Both the position numbers and the translations under genes were made by a program. Source: an uncultured Prevotella sp. (lineage in GTDB: Bacteria; Bacteroidota; Bacteroidia; Bacteroidales; Bacteroidaceae). Taken from it: 64,000 nucleotides of DNA. Positions 18,511 through 27,197 of the stretch are shown here, piece after piece (positions within the stretch are counted from its first letter, which is position 1; the number at the start of each line of letters is the position of its first letter). The notes under the pieces were generated by a model that saw only the letters and a list, made by a program, of their open reading frames with translations, searched no databases and was not told where the DNA came from. The DNA is taken from contig CAKZVT010000022.1 in the NCBI GenBank assembly GCA_937922435.1, forward strand, positions 38,679-102,678, in the 5' to 3' direction.

Positions 18511-18698
18511 AGTTAAAGGAGTTAAAGAAGTTATCGCTCACTGCGTTCGCTAAGGAGTTAAAGACAAATGTTTTGCCAGTAAGAGCCTGTCAGTTTTCCT
18601 TCCGAGGGATGAAATGAAGATGAGGACTGATAATGAAGGTAATGTCTTTAACTCCTTAGCGAACGCAGTGAGCGATAACTTCTTTAACTCCTTTAACT
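18511..18698. repeat. 55-bp perfect inverted repeat
   Basis: Arms 18511-18565 and 18644-18698 are exact reverse complements, with the motif GGAGTTAAAG repeated inside each arm, around a 78-bp centre. It sits between the convergent ends of the mannan PUL and GH36. No ORF of note inside. Confidence 0.85.
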
Positions 18699-18719
18699 TC
18701 TTGAATAAAAAAGATACGC

Positions 18720-20927
18720 TTACTTCACCTCTTCAAGGCAGAGCACGCGGCTCGACCAGCTGTTCAGCTTGTTGTAGTCTACGTCGTGCGTGTAGGGAAT
18801 TTCCAGTCCGTTGTCCATCAGGAACTGGCCTGTGAACGCCTGTCCCTCGAACTTCAGCGGCTTGTTGTCAATGCGGTCAAGCTCGTGTATGCGGTAAGTC
18901 TTGTCGGGGTTGAGGCCCGCCATCTTGACGCGCGGCAGGTGCTGGTTGACAAAAGTCTCCGTCTTCCACCAGTAGAACACGGCCCTGTCCTTGGCTTCCG
19001 ACACGTACATGAGCGACGCCACGCCCAGTTTGTCGTATGGAGAGACGAGGCGGTACAGGTCGCCGAACTGCACTACGGGCCTTATTTGCTTGTATTCGGC
19101 AATGGCTTTCTTGCACAGGGCCTTCTCCTCTTCGGTCATGTTCTTGGGCTGTATTTCCATTCCGAGGCGGCCGCTCATGGCCACGTCGATGCGGAACTTG
19201 ATGGGAATGTTGCGGAAAGTCTGGTGGTTGGGGTTCGAGCCGATGTGCGAGCCCATGGCGATGGCCGGGAAGAAGTAAGACGTTCCCCACTGCATGTATA
19301 TTCGTTGCAGCGCATCGGTGTTGTCGCTAACCCAGAACTCGTCGAAGTAAGGCAGCACTCCCCAGTTGGCACGTGCGCCTCCGCTGGCGCAAGCCTGTAT
19401 TACCAAGTCGGGATATTTCGCCCTTATGCGCTGGCATACCTTCTCAAATCCGCGGTGATAGTTTATGTACAGGTGGCTCTGGTTGTCCTTGGTGAGGTAT
19501 GATGAGCCTGCGCTCTGTATGCCCATGTTCGAGTCCCACTTGATGTAAGCTATCTCGGGGTACTTCGTCATGAGGTTGTCCACGATGCCGAACACGAAGT
19601 CCTGCACCTCGGGGTTGCCCAGGTCGAGCATCAGCTGCGTGCCTCCGCGCCCGGTGACGGGCTCGCGCTTGGGCGCGTTTATTATCCATTCGGGGTGCTT
19701 CTCGTACAGTTCGCTGGTGGTGTTGGTGGCCTCCGGCTCAAGCCAAATGCCGAATTTCACGCCGTTCTTCTTAGCATCGCGCAGCAGGCCTTCTATGCCT
19801 TCGGGCAGCTTGCGGCCGTCAACCGTCCAGTCGCCCAGCGCGGCGTTGTCGCTGTTGCGCTGGTACTTGGAGCCGAACCAGCCGTCGTCCATCACAAACA
19901 GCTCGCCGCCCATCGAGGCGATGTCCTGCATCATCTGCGCCATGCCCTGCTGGTTGATGTCGAAGTAGACGCCTTCCCAGCTGTTGAGCAGGAGCATCCG
20001 TTCCTTGTCGCCGTGCATCAGGCGGTATTTGCGGCCCCATTTGTGGAAGTTGCGGCTCGCTCCGCTAAGTCCTTCCCGGCTGTAAGTCAGGGCGAGTGCG
20101 GGCGTTGCAAATACCTCGCCTCGCGGCAGGTTGTAGGCCGAGTTCTCCTCGTTTATTCCGGCGAAGAAGTGGTGATAGTCGCTCTCGTCGGTGTCAATGC
20201 GCAGCTTGTAGTTGCCGCCGTAGCAGAGAGCCGCGCCTATTACCGCGCCGGAGTTCTCCCTCGGGCGGCCGTCGAGGCTGAACATCACCTCGGCGTGAGC
20301 CGTGTGCGAGTTGCGCAGTCCGTCCTTGTTTTTAATCACCTTCATGCCAGGCTCAAGCGGCTCTTGGCACACTTGCGCCTCGTTAGCCCACGCGCCGTAG
20401 AGCGACGAGAGCCATACCGTGCCGCGGCGCACGGGCAGATAGCCCGAGGCGAACTGGTTTAGCACCACCGTGCCCTTCTCTTCGTGGCGTATTTCCGTCC
20501 AAGTCTCGATTACGTCGGCGTCAGCGTAGGTCTTGTAACATACGTCGACGTACAGCGGATACACCTTGTCCTTCATCGTTACGGTTGTCACCGTGGCGTT
20601 GCCTTCGGTCTTTTTGTCGACTCCCGTGACCTCCATTTGCAGCGAGAGGTTGCCGTCCGTGTGCTTCACGGCCAGCGCGGTCTCGCCCTGGCAGATTGTT
20701 CCGTACACCGGGTAGGCAGCATACGCCGCGCCGCCTGCGGCGTTCAGGGCAGCCATGTCGGCAGCCGCGAGGCGGTCGCCGTAGTACAGTTGCTTCAGCT
20801 CCTGCCCTTCGGTGGCGTCGAGCACGAGCGAGGTGTGCGGCGTGGAGATGTCTACCGTCTCCGCCGCCATGCCGCAACACAGCGTCAGTGCGCCTGCGAG
20901 CATGAATAGCTTTTTCTTGTTTTTCAT
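18720..20927 (-). CDS. GH36 alpha-galactosidase
   Basis: Protein of 735 residues with signal peptide MKNKKKLFMLAGALTLCCGMAAE. Family GH36 signature: beta-sandwich N-terminus, DDGWFG in the barrel, nucleophile D465 in YIKWDSNMG and acid/base D535 in WVSDNTDA; the 70-residue spacing equals that of Geobacillus AgaA/AgaB. It removes alpha-1,6-galactose from galactomannan oligosaccharides, probably in the periplasm. It lies between two mannan gene blocks and is divergent from an AraC gene, with a TATCTTTG box upstream. Confidence 0.93.
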   Translation of the reverse strand: MKNKKKLFMLAGALTLCCGMAAETVDISTPHTSLVLDATEGQELKQLYYGDRLAAADMAALNAAGGAAYAAYPVYGTICQGETALAVKHTDGNLSLQMEVTGVDKKTEGNATVTTVTMKDKVYPLYVDVCYKTYADADVIETWTEIRHEEKGTVVLNQFASGYLPVRRGTVWLSSLYGAWANEAQVCQEPLEPGMKVIKNKDGLRNSHTAHAEVMFSLDGRPRENSGAVIGAALCYGGNYKLRIDTDESDYHHFFAGINEENSAYNLPRGEVFATPALALTYSREGLSGASRNFHKWGRKYRLMHGDKERMLLLNSWEGVYFDINQQGMAQMMQDIASMGGELFVMDDGWFGSKYQRNSDNAALGDWTVDGRKLPEGIEGLLRDAKKNGVKFGIWLEPEATNTTSELYEKHPEWIINAPKREPVTGRGGTQLMLDLGNPEVQDFVFGIVDNLMTKYPEIAYIKWDSNMGIQSAGSSYLTKDNQSHLYINYHRGFEKVCQRIRAKYPDLVIQACASGGARANWGVLPYFDEFWVSDNTDALQRIYMQWGTSYFFPAIAMGSHIGSNPNHQTFRNIPIKFRIDVAMSGRLGMEIQPKNMTEEEKALCKKAIAEYKQIRPVVQFGDLYRLVSPYDKLGVASLMYVSEAKDRAVFYWWKTETFVNQHLPRVKMAGLNPDKTYRIHELDRIDNKPLKFEGQAFTGQFLMDNGLEIPYTHDVDYNKLNSWSSRVLCLEEVK

Positions 20928-20964
20928 TTCAGTAAGTATTTGTTTTCAGATTATTTTCACGCGG

Positions 20965-20972
20965 CAAAGATA
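20965..20972 (-). promoter_or_regulatory. -7 box for GH36
   Basis: On the minus strand TATCTTTG matches TAnnTTTG, 38 bp before the GH36 start. No good -33 TTTG is seen, so activation is possible. Confidence 0.55.
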
Positions 20973-21041
20973 GTGAAAATCCGGCTGACCGCTTTGCCTT
21001 ATTTTATCTGATAATGATATAAAAGCGGCAAACGCTTTTCC

Positions 21042-21155
21042 AAAAGGTGGCCTTTTACATTGCAAAAGGCCGCCTTTTGCGTTGCAATATGCCGTCTTTT
21101 GCACGCCGAAAGACGGCATATTGGGAATGTGTTGATTTACAGTAATTTACACATC
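21042..21155. repeat. 22-bp-period repeat array C with tail
   Basis: Cores start at 21042, 21064, 21086 and 21108. Units 3 and 4 pair (AATATGCCGTCTTTT with AAAGACGGCATATT). The tail is about 21123-21155 (GGGAATGTGTTGATTTACAG). It lies in the divergent gap between GH36 and the AraC gene. Confidence 0.9.
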
Positions 21156-21245
21156 TTTTGCATACGGCATGGCGGATTGTCGCAAAAAAGTATTATATTC
21201 GCATCCGAATACGCAATATAATCATACCCTAAACCTTGAAAAACC

Positions 21246-22139
21246 ATGGAAAGGAACAACGACGAGCACCACATACTGCGCGAGATTACTCCGCTTACGG
21301 ACAAGGACTGCTTCTACATTGCAGACCGCCAGAAGAGCGAATTTACGTACCCCTTGCACTGCCACGACGAGTACGAGCTTAACTTCATAGAACATGGGGA
21401 GGGGCTTCGCCGCATAGTAGGCGACTCCGTGGAGACGGTCGGAGGGTACGACCTCGTGCTAATCTCCACCACCGAGCTGGAGCATGTATGGGAGCAGGGC
21501 GACTGCAAGTCGGACAATATACGCGAAATCACAATACAATTCTCGCCGCATTTCTTCGACAGCCTCTGCAACACCAACCAGTTCGCACGCGTGAAGGCCA
21601 TGCTCGACAAGGGGCGCAACGGCCTGTGCTTCCCCGTGCAGGCCATCATGAAAATCTATTCGCTTATCGACACCCTGCCCGAGGCCAAGGGCTTCTATGC
21701 AGTGACGCAGTTTCTCGCGCTGCTTTACGAGCTGTCGTTCTTCACCGACGAGGCCCGGGCGTTGTCTACCTCGTCGTTCGCGAAAATCAACATGCAGGCC
21801 AACAGCCGCCGTGTGCAGAAGGTACAGCAGTACATCGACGGGCACTATCAGGACGAGATACACCTCGGCAAGCTGGCCGAGCTTGTCGGCATGACACCTA
21901 CGGCCTTCAGTCGGTTCTTCCGCCAGCGCACTGGCAAACGCCTGTCCGACTATGTCATCGACATACGTTTGGGTCACGCCTCGCGCCTGTTGGTAGACAC
22001 TACGATGTCGGTGGCCGAAATATGCTATGACTGCGGCTTCAACAACCTGTCCAACTTCAACCGTATCTTCAGGCGCAAGAAGAACTGCTCGCCCACGGAG
22101 TTCCGCGAAATGTACTTCAAGAAGAAAGTAATCATCTGA
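21246..22139 (+). CDS. AraC-family transcription regulator
   Basis: Protein of 297 residues. The first 110 or so form a cupin ligand domain (YPLHCHDEYELNFIEHGEG). The last 105 hold the double helix-turn-helix: IHLGKLAELVGMTPTAFSRF for the first and SVAEICYDCGFNNLSNFNRI for the second. No membrane segment, so a cytoplasmic sugar-responsive regulator. It is divergent from GH36 and surrounded by mannan genes, so these are the likely targets; binding sites are not identified. A TATATTCG sequence at 21193 may be its -7 box. Confidence 0.88.
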   Translation: MERNNDEHHILREITPLTDKDCFYIADRQKSEFTYPLHCHDEYELNFIEHGEGLRRIVGDSVETVGGYDLVLISTTELEHVWEQGDCKSDNIREITIQFSPHFFDSLCNTNQFARVKAMLDKGRNGLCFPVQAIMKIYSLIDTLPEAKGFYAVTQFLALLYELSFFTDEARALSTSSFAKINMQANSRRVQKVQQYIDGHYQDEIHLGKLAELVGMTPTAFSRFFRQRTGKRLSDYVIDIRLGHASRLLVDTTMSVAEICYDCGFNNLSNFNRIFRRKKNCSPTEFREMYFKKKVII

Positions 22140-22207
22140 CGACTGGCGGCCAGACGGCAGCTTGCTTGGATGACATACAAGTTCTATCAATGACAACATC
22201 CTGCTAT

Positions 22208-22343
22208 AATCCAGGCAGTCGGTAGCTGTCATGCCGCACCCCGATGCGGCATCCAGAAAACATCCAAGGCATCAAACTGTACAAGCTGCATACACTGGAT
22301 GCCGCATCGGGGTGCGGCATGACAGCTACCGACTGCCTGGATT
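22208..22343. mobile_element. 49-bp inverted-repeat element, MITE-like
   Basis: Arms 22208-22256 and 22295-22343 are perfect reverse complements; the loop is 38 bp. The arm contains GGTAGCTGTCATGCCGCA and GATGCGGCATCCAG. The element at 53280-53405 has the same arrangement (GGTAACTGTCATTCCGCA, TGCGGAATCCAG), so both are one family. No coding capacity. Confidence 0.75.
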
Positions 22344-22383
22344 GAAGCAAAAAGTCATAGGTAATGACACTTCCAAAGTCTTA

Positions 22384-22444
22384 TTTACAGTTTAGCAACA
22401 ACAGGCAACCAAGCCCCCTCCCTTAGGGAGGGTTGGGGTGGGTG
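22384..22444. repeat. CTCCCTCCC dispersed repeat, copy 1
   Basis: About 62 bp ending in CCCTCCCTTAGGGAGGG and TTGGGGTGGGTG. Related copies are at 46286-46347 and 53453-53514. Each is followed on the same side by a 22-bp-period array, here after 3 bp. Confidence 0.8.
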
Positions 22445-22447
22445 TCC

Positions 22448-22559
22448 GATTGACCGTCTTTTGCACTGCAAAAGGCCACATATTGCACGCTAAAAGGCCG
22501 TCTTTTACAAGCTAAAAGACGGCCTTTTGCAATGCGTTGGGCATCAATGTGTTACGCAG
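22448..22559. repeat. 22-bp-period repeat array D with tail
   Basis: Cores start at 22448 (degenerate), 22470, 22492 and 22514. Units 3 and 4 pair perfectly (AAAAGGCCGTCTTTT with AAAAGACGGCCTTTT). The tail is 22529-22559, ending GTGTTACGCAG. It lies between the convergent AraC and esterase genes. Confidence 0.9.
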
Positions 22560-22577
22560 GCGGATGCCAGCGTGCGC

Positions 22578-25500
22578 TTATTTCCTCACGTATTTCCTTC
22601 CGTTTACTATTACTATGCCCTTGTAGTCGTCGCCTACGCGCATCCCGGCGAGGTTGTAGGCAGGGCCGTCGGCGGCATCTTGCGCTTCGGTTGTCACCTC
22701 GTTGATGCCTGTCGGGATTTTAGTGCCGACGTAATTCCCGAAAAAATCCATGTACGTCTGCGTCCAGTCGGCAGGCGTGCCGTGGCCGAGGAAGGGGTTG
22801 ACGATGTATCGGTTGTCGGCCTTCTCGACGTTCTGCAAGAGGTTGTAGGGCGCGATGTTGGTATGTGCCGGGTCGGTAGTGTCTTGCAGGCTGAAGCTTG
22901 TTATTACGGGACAGGTCACCCACTTGGCAAAGTTCTTTGTGTCGTAGTACGAGTTGAAAGCGTCGCGCTCATCGTCAGTCCAGCCCAAAGCCTCCTGCGC
23001 ATCAAGGAACTTCTGGCGCGGCCAGTTGACTATTTTCATGCCGTCGGTGAAGTCGGCGTGTCCCGTTATGCTCGGGGCGATGGCGCGGAAGGCCTGCGTC
23101 AGTCCGGCGGCAACGTATGTGAAGCATCCGCCTTGCGAACCTCCGGCGGCGAAGATGGCGTCATCGTCCACCTTGTCGCGGCTCTTCACGAAGTCGACGG
23201 CACGCACGCAGTCAAGGTAAGCGTTGCGGTTGTAGTGCTCGCGCATGTCTCCCCAGCCGTAAGAATAGAAGTCAAAGCCGTACTTGTCGTCACGGCAGAG
23301 CATCTGTCCGCGCGTAGAGAGGACGAACTCGCACCACTCCTTGTTGTCGTCTCCGCCCATCGGCGCAGGCAGTGCGGACGTTCCGCCATCGGTGCCCTGA
23401 TACCTTATTACGGCAGGATAAACGCCGTCGGCTGTCGGTTCGGCGTAATATCCCTTTATAGTTACAGGCTCTCCGCCCTCCTCGTCGGCTACGCTCTTCA
23501 TCTCGACAAGGTACACCTTGCGGGCCGCAGTGCTGTATTCAGTCTGTTCGGTCAGCTTCACGTCCATGCCTATACCTGCCAGTTCGGCCTTCGCCTCGTC
23601 CCAATACTCCTTGAAGTCGGGCTGCGAATCGTCGGGCGAAACTATGCCCGTGGGGTCAAAGCCGATATTGTATGCGCATACGTCGTTGCCGTTCACAGAG
23701 GCAATCATCTGGTAGAAGCCCGGCTCCATTACGTCTTTCATCTCCATAGTTTCGGTCACAGTGCCGCCGGCCGGTATCGTTACGTCGGTCGTGTTGGTGT
23801 AATATACGCTGTGCGTGCCGGTCTCGTCGTCCACCATGTCGCGGTAGAGGGTCACGGTGTAAGGCACAGTCGCAGCCTCAGTCTCGACGTTAGTCATCGT
23901 CATTGTAAGGTTCGGGGTCTCGTCTTTCTCCCAAGCCTTGATGTCGGCGTCGTCAATCTGCGAGATGATGAGATACTCCTTGCCCGGGTCTATGATGTCA
24001 ACGCGCGTTGCGGTGTACCTGTTTCCGCTTACGCGCAGACCTTTTTCTTTAAGTGCGGCGACGTTGGCGTCGGTCAAAGTGTACTCGTAATAGTTGCCCT
24101 TCAGCGGCGATACGTTTTTGAAACCGTCCAAAGCCGTCCAGTTGGCAAGCAGCCTTCCCGTGGCAGACTCTACTCCAAGGCCAGTTATATAGACGCGCAC
24201 CTTGTCGCCTGCCTTCATGCTTGAAGGCATGGCAGACTTGTCAACAAGCACCGAGTTGTTGCTGCCTTCTACCCAACTGATGACTTCTTCACCCGTCCAA
24301 ACGGTAGTTGCGGCGTCGCCTTTCTCCACTTCCGAGGGGTAGACTTTGTGCCGGAGCACCACTGATGTGAACGTAAAGCCTGCGCCTTTGACGATAAATC
24401 CGTTGGCCTTGAGTTCCGTTGCCATGGCTTCGGTGACTGGGATTACGGCCTCGTAGGGCAGCGTCACGCCTGCGAGTTGCACCGTAGGAGCGTCTACAAG
24501 CTCGCCCCAAGCCTTGTTGTTTAGCATGAGCGCCGGTGTGGATAGCGTTTCAGAGAGTGCCGACACGGTAACGACTATTTCGTCGCCTGCGGCTATAAGC
24601 TGGCACTTTGACGCGTCGATGATTTGATAACCCTGCCAGTCGTCTGTGCAAGTCTGCTCTCCTTTCCAGAGGTTTATCGGCACAATGGTCGGTTCTGTGG
24701 GAACATCAGGGTCTTCAACGGTCTTCAGGTGAGCCTTGAAGAAGTCCATATAAGTGTTGTACCAGTCAGCTGGCGTCTCGTGCTGGCACTCGGGGTTGAC
24801 TACGTAATGCTTCTCTTCAGACTTGAAGTTGTTGTAAGGCGCGAAGTTGGTGTGCGGCGGACATACGGGGTCTTGCAGTCCCATTGCCGACGTTACGGGG
24901 CAGGTTACGAGCGTGGCGAGGTTTTTCGTGTCAAAGTAGGACAGGAACTTGTACATCTCCTCGTCGCTCATCGAGAGCTTCTGCTGCATGGCGCGCGCCG
25001 TAGATGCAGGCCAAGAGCCTACCTGGAAGTAGTCGGGGAAGTCGCCCATGAACTGTATGCTCGGCGCTATGGCGTTCAGTCGGCCGTCGCCGAGGGCAGC
25101 TCCGGCAATGGCGAACGCGCCTCCCTGCGAGCCGCCTGTCATGAAGATGTTTTCCTTCTGCACCTTGTCCTGCGAGCAGACGAAGTCGATAGAGCGCACC
25201 ACGTCCATGTAAGCGCCGCGGTAATAGTAAGTGTCCTTGTCGCCGAAGTTGTACGCAAACCATTCGTTAGGCTGGTAGTCCTCGCCATAGAAGGCGTTTT
25301 CGTCCTTGTAAGGGTCGCGGTTGTTGACGAGCTGTCCGCGGTTGCTGATGTTCAGTTCTATCCATTCGGGGTTGCCGTCGGTTTGGGGAATGTATATGTC
25401 TGACAGTCCGCCGCTGTCGTATCCGTTCTGTGTTATGACTACGGGGTACGTGCCTTCGGCCTTCGGCACGGCGTAGTAGCCGCGTATGGTGACAGGCTTG

Positions 25501-26759
25501 CCGTCGCCGTTGCCTATTGACTGCATCTCTACGAAGTATATGTTGCGTGCGCCTGTTGACAGTTCTTCCTTCAAAGTGAGCTTCGCGTCGATGGGGATGG
25601 CGGCGAGTTCTGTTTTCGCTGTGTTCCAAAAGTCGGCGAAGTCGGCCTGCATGTCAGGCGCGGAGACTATGGCCGTGGGGTCGTAACCTATGTTGAAGTC
25701 GCGCACGGGGCCGTAGTTGGCCTCGACGGCGGCATGATAGAAGCCGGGATTGAGCGTCAATGGGAAGGTGACGGTCTGCTCGCCGCCGGCAGTGACGGTA
25801 ACTTCTTTAGAGTCTTCAGATACAAATTCGCCTGCATCAGTGAACAACCTGTAGCTTACTGTGGTAGTAACGTCAGAGCCTTCAAGGCTGCTTAGCGTCA
25901 CGCCAATCAGCGGACTTTCGCCCTTTTCCCAGCATTTTACGGTCTCGCTTGTCAGCGTGCATGTCATTGAAGGTATTTGCGTAGGGTCGATGAGGTCAAC
26001 CTTCGTCAGCGTATAACCTATACCTTTAATTATGCAACCATTCGCCTGAAGCTCTGCGAGCATGTCTGCGTTGATTGTGAAGTCGGCGTATGACGCGGCA
26101 GGAGAGAGCTGTATGCCGCTCTCCGCACCGGGCATTGTGCCCCAAGAAGAGTTGTTGAGCATGATTTGTGCGCCCGTCTGGCAGTCCGTATAGGTGCAAC
26201 GCATCTTCCATCCGGCCTGCGCGTTTGCGAATACTGATGCCTCCAGACGCTGATAGTCGCCCCATGAGGGGTCGTCAAATGCCACCTCGCCCGTCCAGAT
26301 GTTATGTACCGGGTCGCCCTTCTCGCCCTCGGCAAGCTCGCGCTTGTGTATGAGGTCGATGCTTGTGGCGGTGAAGCCGCAGCCTGTTATCACAAATCCG
26401 TTGGCTTTTATTTCGCTGACCACATCTTCGGTCAGGGCTATACGGGCATCGTAAGGCACTGATACGGCTTTGTCAAGGTTAAGTCCTACAGCCGGTTCAA
26501 ACTGCGCCCAGCCGTCTGTTTTACGCAAAGATATTTGCGGCCAGTCGGCAGTCTGCGACACGGCGGTCACGGTCACTGCGATTTCGTCGCCCGTAGCGGC
26601 CTGCTGAAGCAGGTCGGCTGCGACTTGCTGGCCGCCGCCCCAGCCGTCGGTCACTTCCAACGTGCCGCTCCACAACGGAATTCTCACATCTTTTGTCGCC
26701 GCATTCACGCACAGAGCGCATATCAGCAGCAACATGGTAAGCATTGTTTTCTGTTTCAT
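22578..26759 (-). CDS. Double acetyl esterase with four beta-sandwich modules
   Basis: Protein of 1393 residues with signal peptide (about 1-21). It is an internal duplication: two copies of the repeated beta-sandwich domain (about 25-140 and 150-260), an Ig-like domain (265-365), then an acetyl xylan esterase/cephalosporin deacetylase (AXE1, CE7-like) domain to about 690; the whole set repeats to about 1350. Both esterase domains keep the nucleophile elbow GGSQGG (S544, S1208), an Asp region (GLQDPVCPPHTN; SLQDTTDPAHTN) and a final His (CQHETPADW; LGHGTPADW). The C-terminus (YNLAGMRV, KGIVIVNGRKYVRK) is T9SS-tail-like. Likely removes acetyl groups from mannan; CE family should be confirmed. 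Confidence 0.85.
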   Translation of the reverse strand: MKQKTMLTMLLLICALCVNAATKDVRIPLWSGTLEVTDGWGGGQQVAADLLQQAATGDEIAVTVTAVSQTADWPQISLRKTDGWAQFEPAVGLNLDKAVSVPYDARIALTEDVVSEIKANGFVITGCGFTATSIDLIHKRELAEGEKGDPVHNIWTGEVAFDDPSWGDYQRLEASVFANAQAGWKMRCTYTDCQTGAQIMLNNSSWGTMPGAESGIQLSPAASYADFTINADMLAELQANGCIIKGIGYTLTKVDLIDPTQIPSMTCTLTSETVKCWEKGESPLIGVTLSSLEGSDVTTTVSYRLFTDAGEFVSEDSKEVTVTAGGEQTVTFPLTLNPGFYHAAVEANYGPVRDFNIGYDPTAIVSAPDMQADFADFWNTAKTELAAIPIDAKLTLKEELSTGARNIYFVEMQSIGNGDGKPVTIRGYYAVPKAEGTYPVVITQNGYDSGGLSDIYIPQTDGNPEWIELNISNRGQLVNNRDPYKDENAFYGEDYQPNEWFAYNFGDKDTYYYRGAYMDVVRSIDFVCSQDKVQKENIFMTGGSQGGAFAIAGAALGDGRLNAIAPSIQFMGDFPDYFQVGSWPASTARAMQQKLSMSDEEMYKFLSYFDTKNLATLVTCPVTSAMGLQDPVCPPHTNFAPYNNFKSEEKHYVVNPECQHETPADWYNTYMDFFKAHLKTVEDPDVPTEPTIVPINLWKGEQTCTDDWQGYQIIDASKCQLIAAGDEIVVTVSALSETLSTPALMLNNKAWGELVDAPTVQLAGVTLPYEAVIPVTEAMATELKANGFIVKGAGFTFTSVVLRHKVYPSEVEKGDAATTVWTGEEVISWVEGSNNSVLVDKSAMPSSMKAGDKVRVYITGLGVESATGRLLANWTALDGFKNVSPLKGNYYEYTLTDANVAALKEKGLRVSGNRYTATRVDIIDPGKEYLIISQIDDADIKAWEKDETPNLTMTMTNVETEAATVPYTVTLYRDMVDDETGTHSVYYTNTTDVTIPAGGTVTETMEMKDVMEPGFYQMIASVNGNDVCAYNIGFDPTGIVSPDDSQPDFKEYWDEAKAELAGIGMDVKLTEQTEYSTAARKVYLVEMKSVADEEGGEPVTIKGYYAEPTADGVYPAVIRYQGTDGGTSALPAPMGGDDNKEWCEFVLSTRGQMLCRDDKYGFDFYSYGWGDMREHYNRNAYLDCVRAVDFVKSRDKVDDDAIFAAGGSQGGCFTYVAAGLTQAFRAIAPSITGHADFTDGMKIVNWPRQKFLDAQEALGWTDDERDAFNSYYDTKNFAKWVTCPVITSFSLQDTTDPAHTNIAPYNLLQNVEKADNRYIVNPFLGHGTPADWTQTYMDFFGNYVGTKIPTGINEVTTEAQDAADGPAYNLAGMRVGDDYKGIVIVNGRKYVRK

Positions 26760-26807
26760 AATTATTTGTTTAGGTAATGATTTTTCTTTTCAGCAAAGTT
26801 CCGGCTG

Positions 26808-26840
26808 CAAAGTTACAACAAAAAGCGGCCTTCCGTCAAG
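26808..26840 (-). promoter_or_regulatory. Promoter of the double esterase
   Basis: On the minus strand TAACTTTG (26815-26808) is preceded by CTTG at 26840-26837 with a 21-bp spacer, close to the Bacteroidetes consensus, about 50 bp before the start codon. Confidence 0.6.
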
Positions 26841-26907
26841 TACTTTTTTATCACTTAATGACACTTCTGGCACAATCGGTCGGACACCGGGGCACGACAT
26901 GATTTGC

Positions 26908-27019
26908 AGAAGGAGGTCTTTTACATTCCAAAAGGCCATGAATTGCGTTGCAAAAGGCCGTGTTTTACAATCTAAAAGACGGCCTTTTGCAACGCGTTGA
27001 ATGTCAAGGCGTTACGCAG
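26908..27019. repeat. 22-bp-period repeat array E with tail
   Basis: Cores start at 26908 (degenerate), 26930 (AAAAGGCCATGAATT), 26952 and 26974. Units 3 and 4 pair with one mismatch. The tail 26989-27019 contains GCGTTGAATGTCAAGGCGTT. It lies in the divergent gap between the esterase and the mannobiose operon. Confidence 0.9.
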
Positions 27020-27117
27020 GTGTTTGCAAACGCCGCGCCGGCGGGGCTTCATGGCTGCGTTAAAATATGCTGAAAAGGGCGTTTTGAAGTAAAGTATTAT
27101 CTTGTGATAAAATTATA

Positions 27118-27149
27118 TTTGTGGGTCAACGGATAAGGACGTATCTTTG
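27118..27149 (+). promoter_or_regulatory. Consensus promoter of mannobiose operon
   Basis: TTTG at 27118-27121, a 20-bp spacer and TATCTTTG at 27142-27149 match the Bacteroidetes housekeeping promoter exactly. It leaves an untranslated leader of about 40 bases before the GH26 start. Confidence 0.8.
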
Positions 27150-27197
27150 CATCCGAATGAGAACACAACGCAGATACGTACTAACAAACAATTTATC

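Noticed and set aside
27021..27032. GTTTGCAAACGCC as a further LacI operator
   Set aside because: Only half matches the starch sites and the spacing to the -7 box differs; the promoter there already has a full -33 box.
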